From assembly GCA_963740765.1 (NCBI GenBank), contig CAVUFN010000012.1, positions 74,585 to 138,584 on the forward strand: a stretch of 64,000 nucleotides of DNA, given 5' to 3'. A program made the position numbers and the translations under genes. Under the pieces are notes generated by a model, which did no database searches, was not told the origin of the DNA, and worked only from the letters and a program-made list of their open reading frames with translations. The stretch is from DATLGB01 sp963740765. GTDB taxonomy: Bacteria; Actinomycetota; Thermoleophilia; Solirubrobacterales; Solirubrobacteraceae. This document shows, one piece after another, positions 63,683 to 64,000 of this stretch (position 1 is the first letter of the stretch; each line of letters begins with the position of its first letter).

Positions 63683-64000
63683 TCAGCTTCCCGCGAGGGC
63701 GCCGGCGTAGACCTGCCACGCCAAGACGCTCTTGGCGACCAGACTGAGGATCAGGTAGGCACGCTCGGCGAACACCGGATCCCTCCAGCGCCCCACGCGC
63801 CGGTACTGAAGCCACATGTTCACCGCGAAGCTCGAGAAGAGCACGAGTAGGGAGACGAAGATGCCGTAGACAAAGCCCGGCGCGCCCGGGCCCTGGGCCT
63901 CCGAGACGGCGAGCTGCACGCCGATCGCGAGCCAGGGCACCGCACCGATGATGGTCCCGTAGGTGAAGGGCCGCCAGTCGACCTCATCGCGATCGAGGTT
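63683..64000 (-). CDS. Heliorhodopsin, C-terminal part
   Basis: The window keeps the last 105 residues; the start lies right of base 64000 and the frame is open to the edge. Helix 5 (GTIIGAVPWLAIGVQLAV), helix 6 (APGFVYGIFVSLLVLFSSFA) and helix 7 (AYLILSLVAKSVLAWQVYAG) are visible. LSLVAKS carries the retinal-binding Lys, and PGFVYGI and WLQY are close to heliorhodopsin 48C12. Heliorhodopsins are seven-helix retinal photoreceptors with inverted topology; they show no clear ion pumping. The visible part is about 40% of the normal ~255 residues. The counter-ion Glu region is outside the window. Confidence 0.9.
   Translation of the reverse strand, partial: NLDRDEVDWRPFTYGTIIGAVPWLAIGVQLAVSEAQGPGAPGFVYGIFVSLLVLFSSFAVNMWLQYRRVGRWRDPVFAERAYLILSLVAKSVLAWQVYAGALAGS

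Noticed and set aside
1..64000. tRNA genes, CRISPR arrays, insertion sequences, prophage
   Set aside because: No GTTCGANTC-type T-arm with acceptor pairing, no spaced direct repeats, no transposase or integrase motif was found by reading; a tRNAscan or ISfinder search was not possible.

Overview
This window comes from a very GC-rich, Gram-positive-type actinobacterium, most likely of the Thermoleophilia/Solirubrobacterales kind. That placement is inferred from the protein families present: a biotin operon with the actinobacterial auxiliary protein BsaP, DUF2510 and DUF1707 proteins, an F420-type LLM oxidoreductase, GH15 trehalase-like and kelch/DUF1929 secreted proteins with Arg/Lys-rich tails, an actinobacterial-type heliorhodopsin, and many GTG starts. 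It is not a phylogenetic result. The DNA is almost fully coding. No stretch longer than 300 bases lacks a gene, and I see no tRNA, rRNA, insertion sequence, prophage or CRISPR array.

Layout. 1-2.4 kb: end of a polyamine-type ABC transporter operon (binding protein cut by the window edge, two permeases). 2.4-5.2 kb: an SDR reductase, divergent from a secreted NlpC/P60 hydrolase led by a c-di-AMP (ydaO/yuaA) riboswitch, then an RTX-like secreted protein. 5.2-9.4 kb: two acyl-CoA dehydrogenases, an alpha/beta hydrolase, and small coiled-coil and PDZ proteins. 9.4-20.9 kb: a long minus-strand run holding a hydroxyacid-oxoacid transhydrogenase, a GMC oxidoreductase, the biotin genes bioA-bioD-bioB-bsaP-bioF, an LplA-like ligase, an acyl-CoA oxidase and a two-component pair. 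A D-2-hydroxyglutarate-dehydrogenase-like flavoprotein diverges from the transhydrogenase. 22-26 kb: thioesterase, CBS protein, and a membrane PAS-GGDEF-EAL protein. 26-31.6 kb: a galactose-oxidase-like secreted protein, GH15 hydrolase and DUF2510 membrane protein. 31.6-41.1 kb: an envelope glycan/lipid region (two polytopic glycosyltransferase-like proteins, GT2, flippase-like protein, UDP-sulfoquinovose synthase, HAD phosphatase) with a formate/nitrite channel. 41.3-50.4 kb: PhoD, secreted proteins, crotonase, PQQ-type sugar dehydrogenase, Zwf, a beta-helix protein and an LLM oxidoreductase. 50.4-56 kb: methyltransferase, threonine aldolase and a second membrane PAS-GGDEF-EAL protein. 56-64 kb: DUF2231-cytochrome c, a COG4705 protein, two OmpR/histidine-kinase pairs, PepSY, PAP2, YbjQ and DUF1707 proteins, and the C-terminal part of a heliorhodopsin at the right edge.

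How it works together. The lipid theme (acyl-CoA dehydrogenases and oxidase, thioesterase, crotonase, biotin for carboxylases) and the envelope theme (cell-wall hydrolase, sulfosugar and glycan genes, secreted basic-tailed proteins) dominate. Control is by second messengers (c-di-AMP riboswitch, two dual c-di-GMP enzymes) and three two-component pairs. Inside operons, genes join by 1-4 base overlaps (ATGA/GTGA). First genes very often lack a Shine-Dalgarno and instead have a TANNNT -10 hexamer 6-8 bases before the start codon, which points to leaderless mRNAs. At four divergent junctions the two -10 boxes share their TA as a symmetric ANNNTANNNT.
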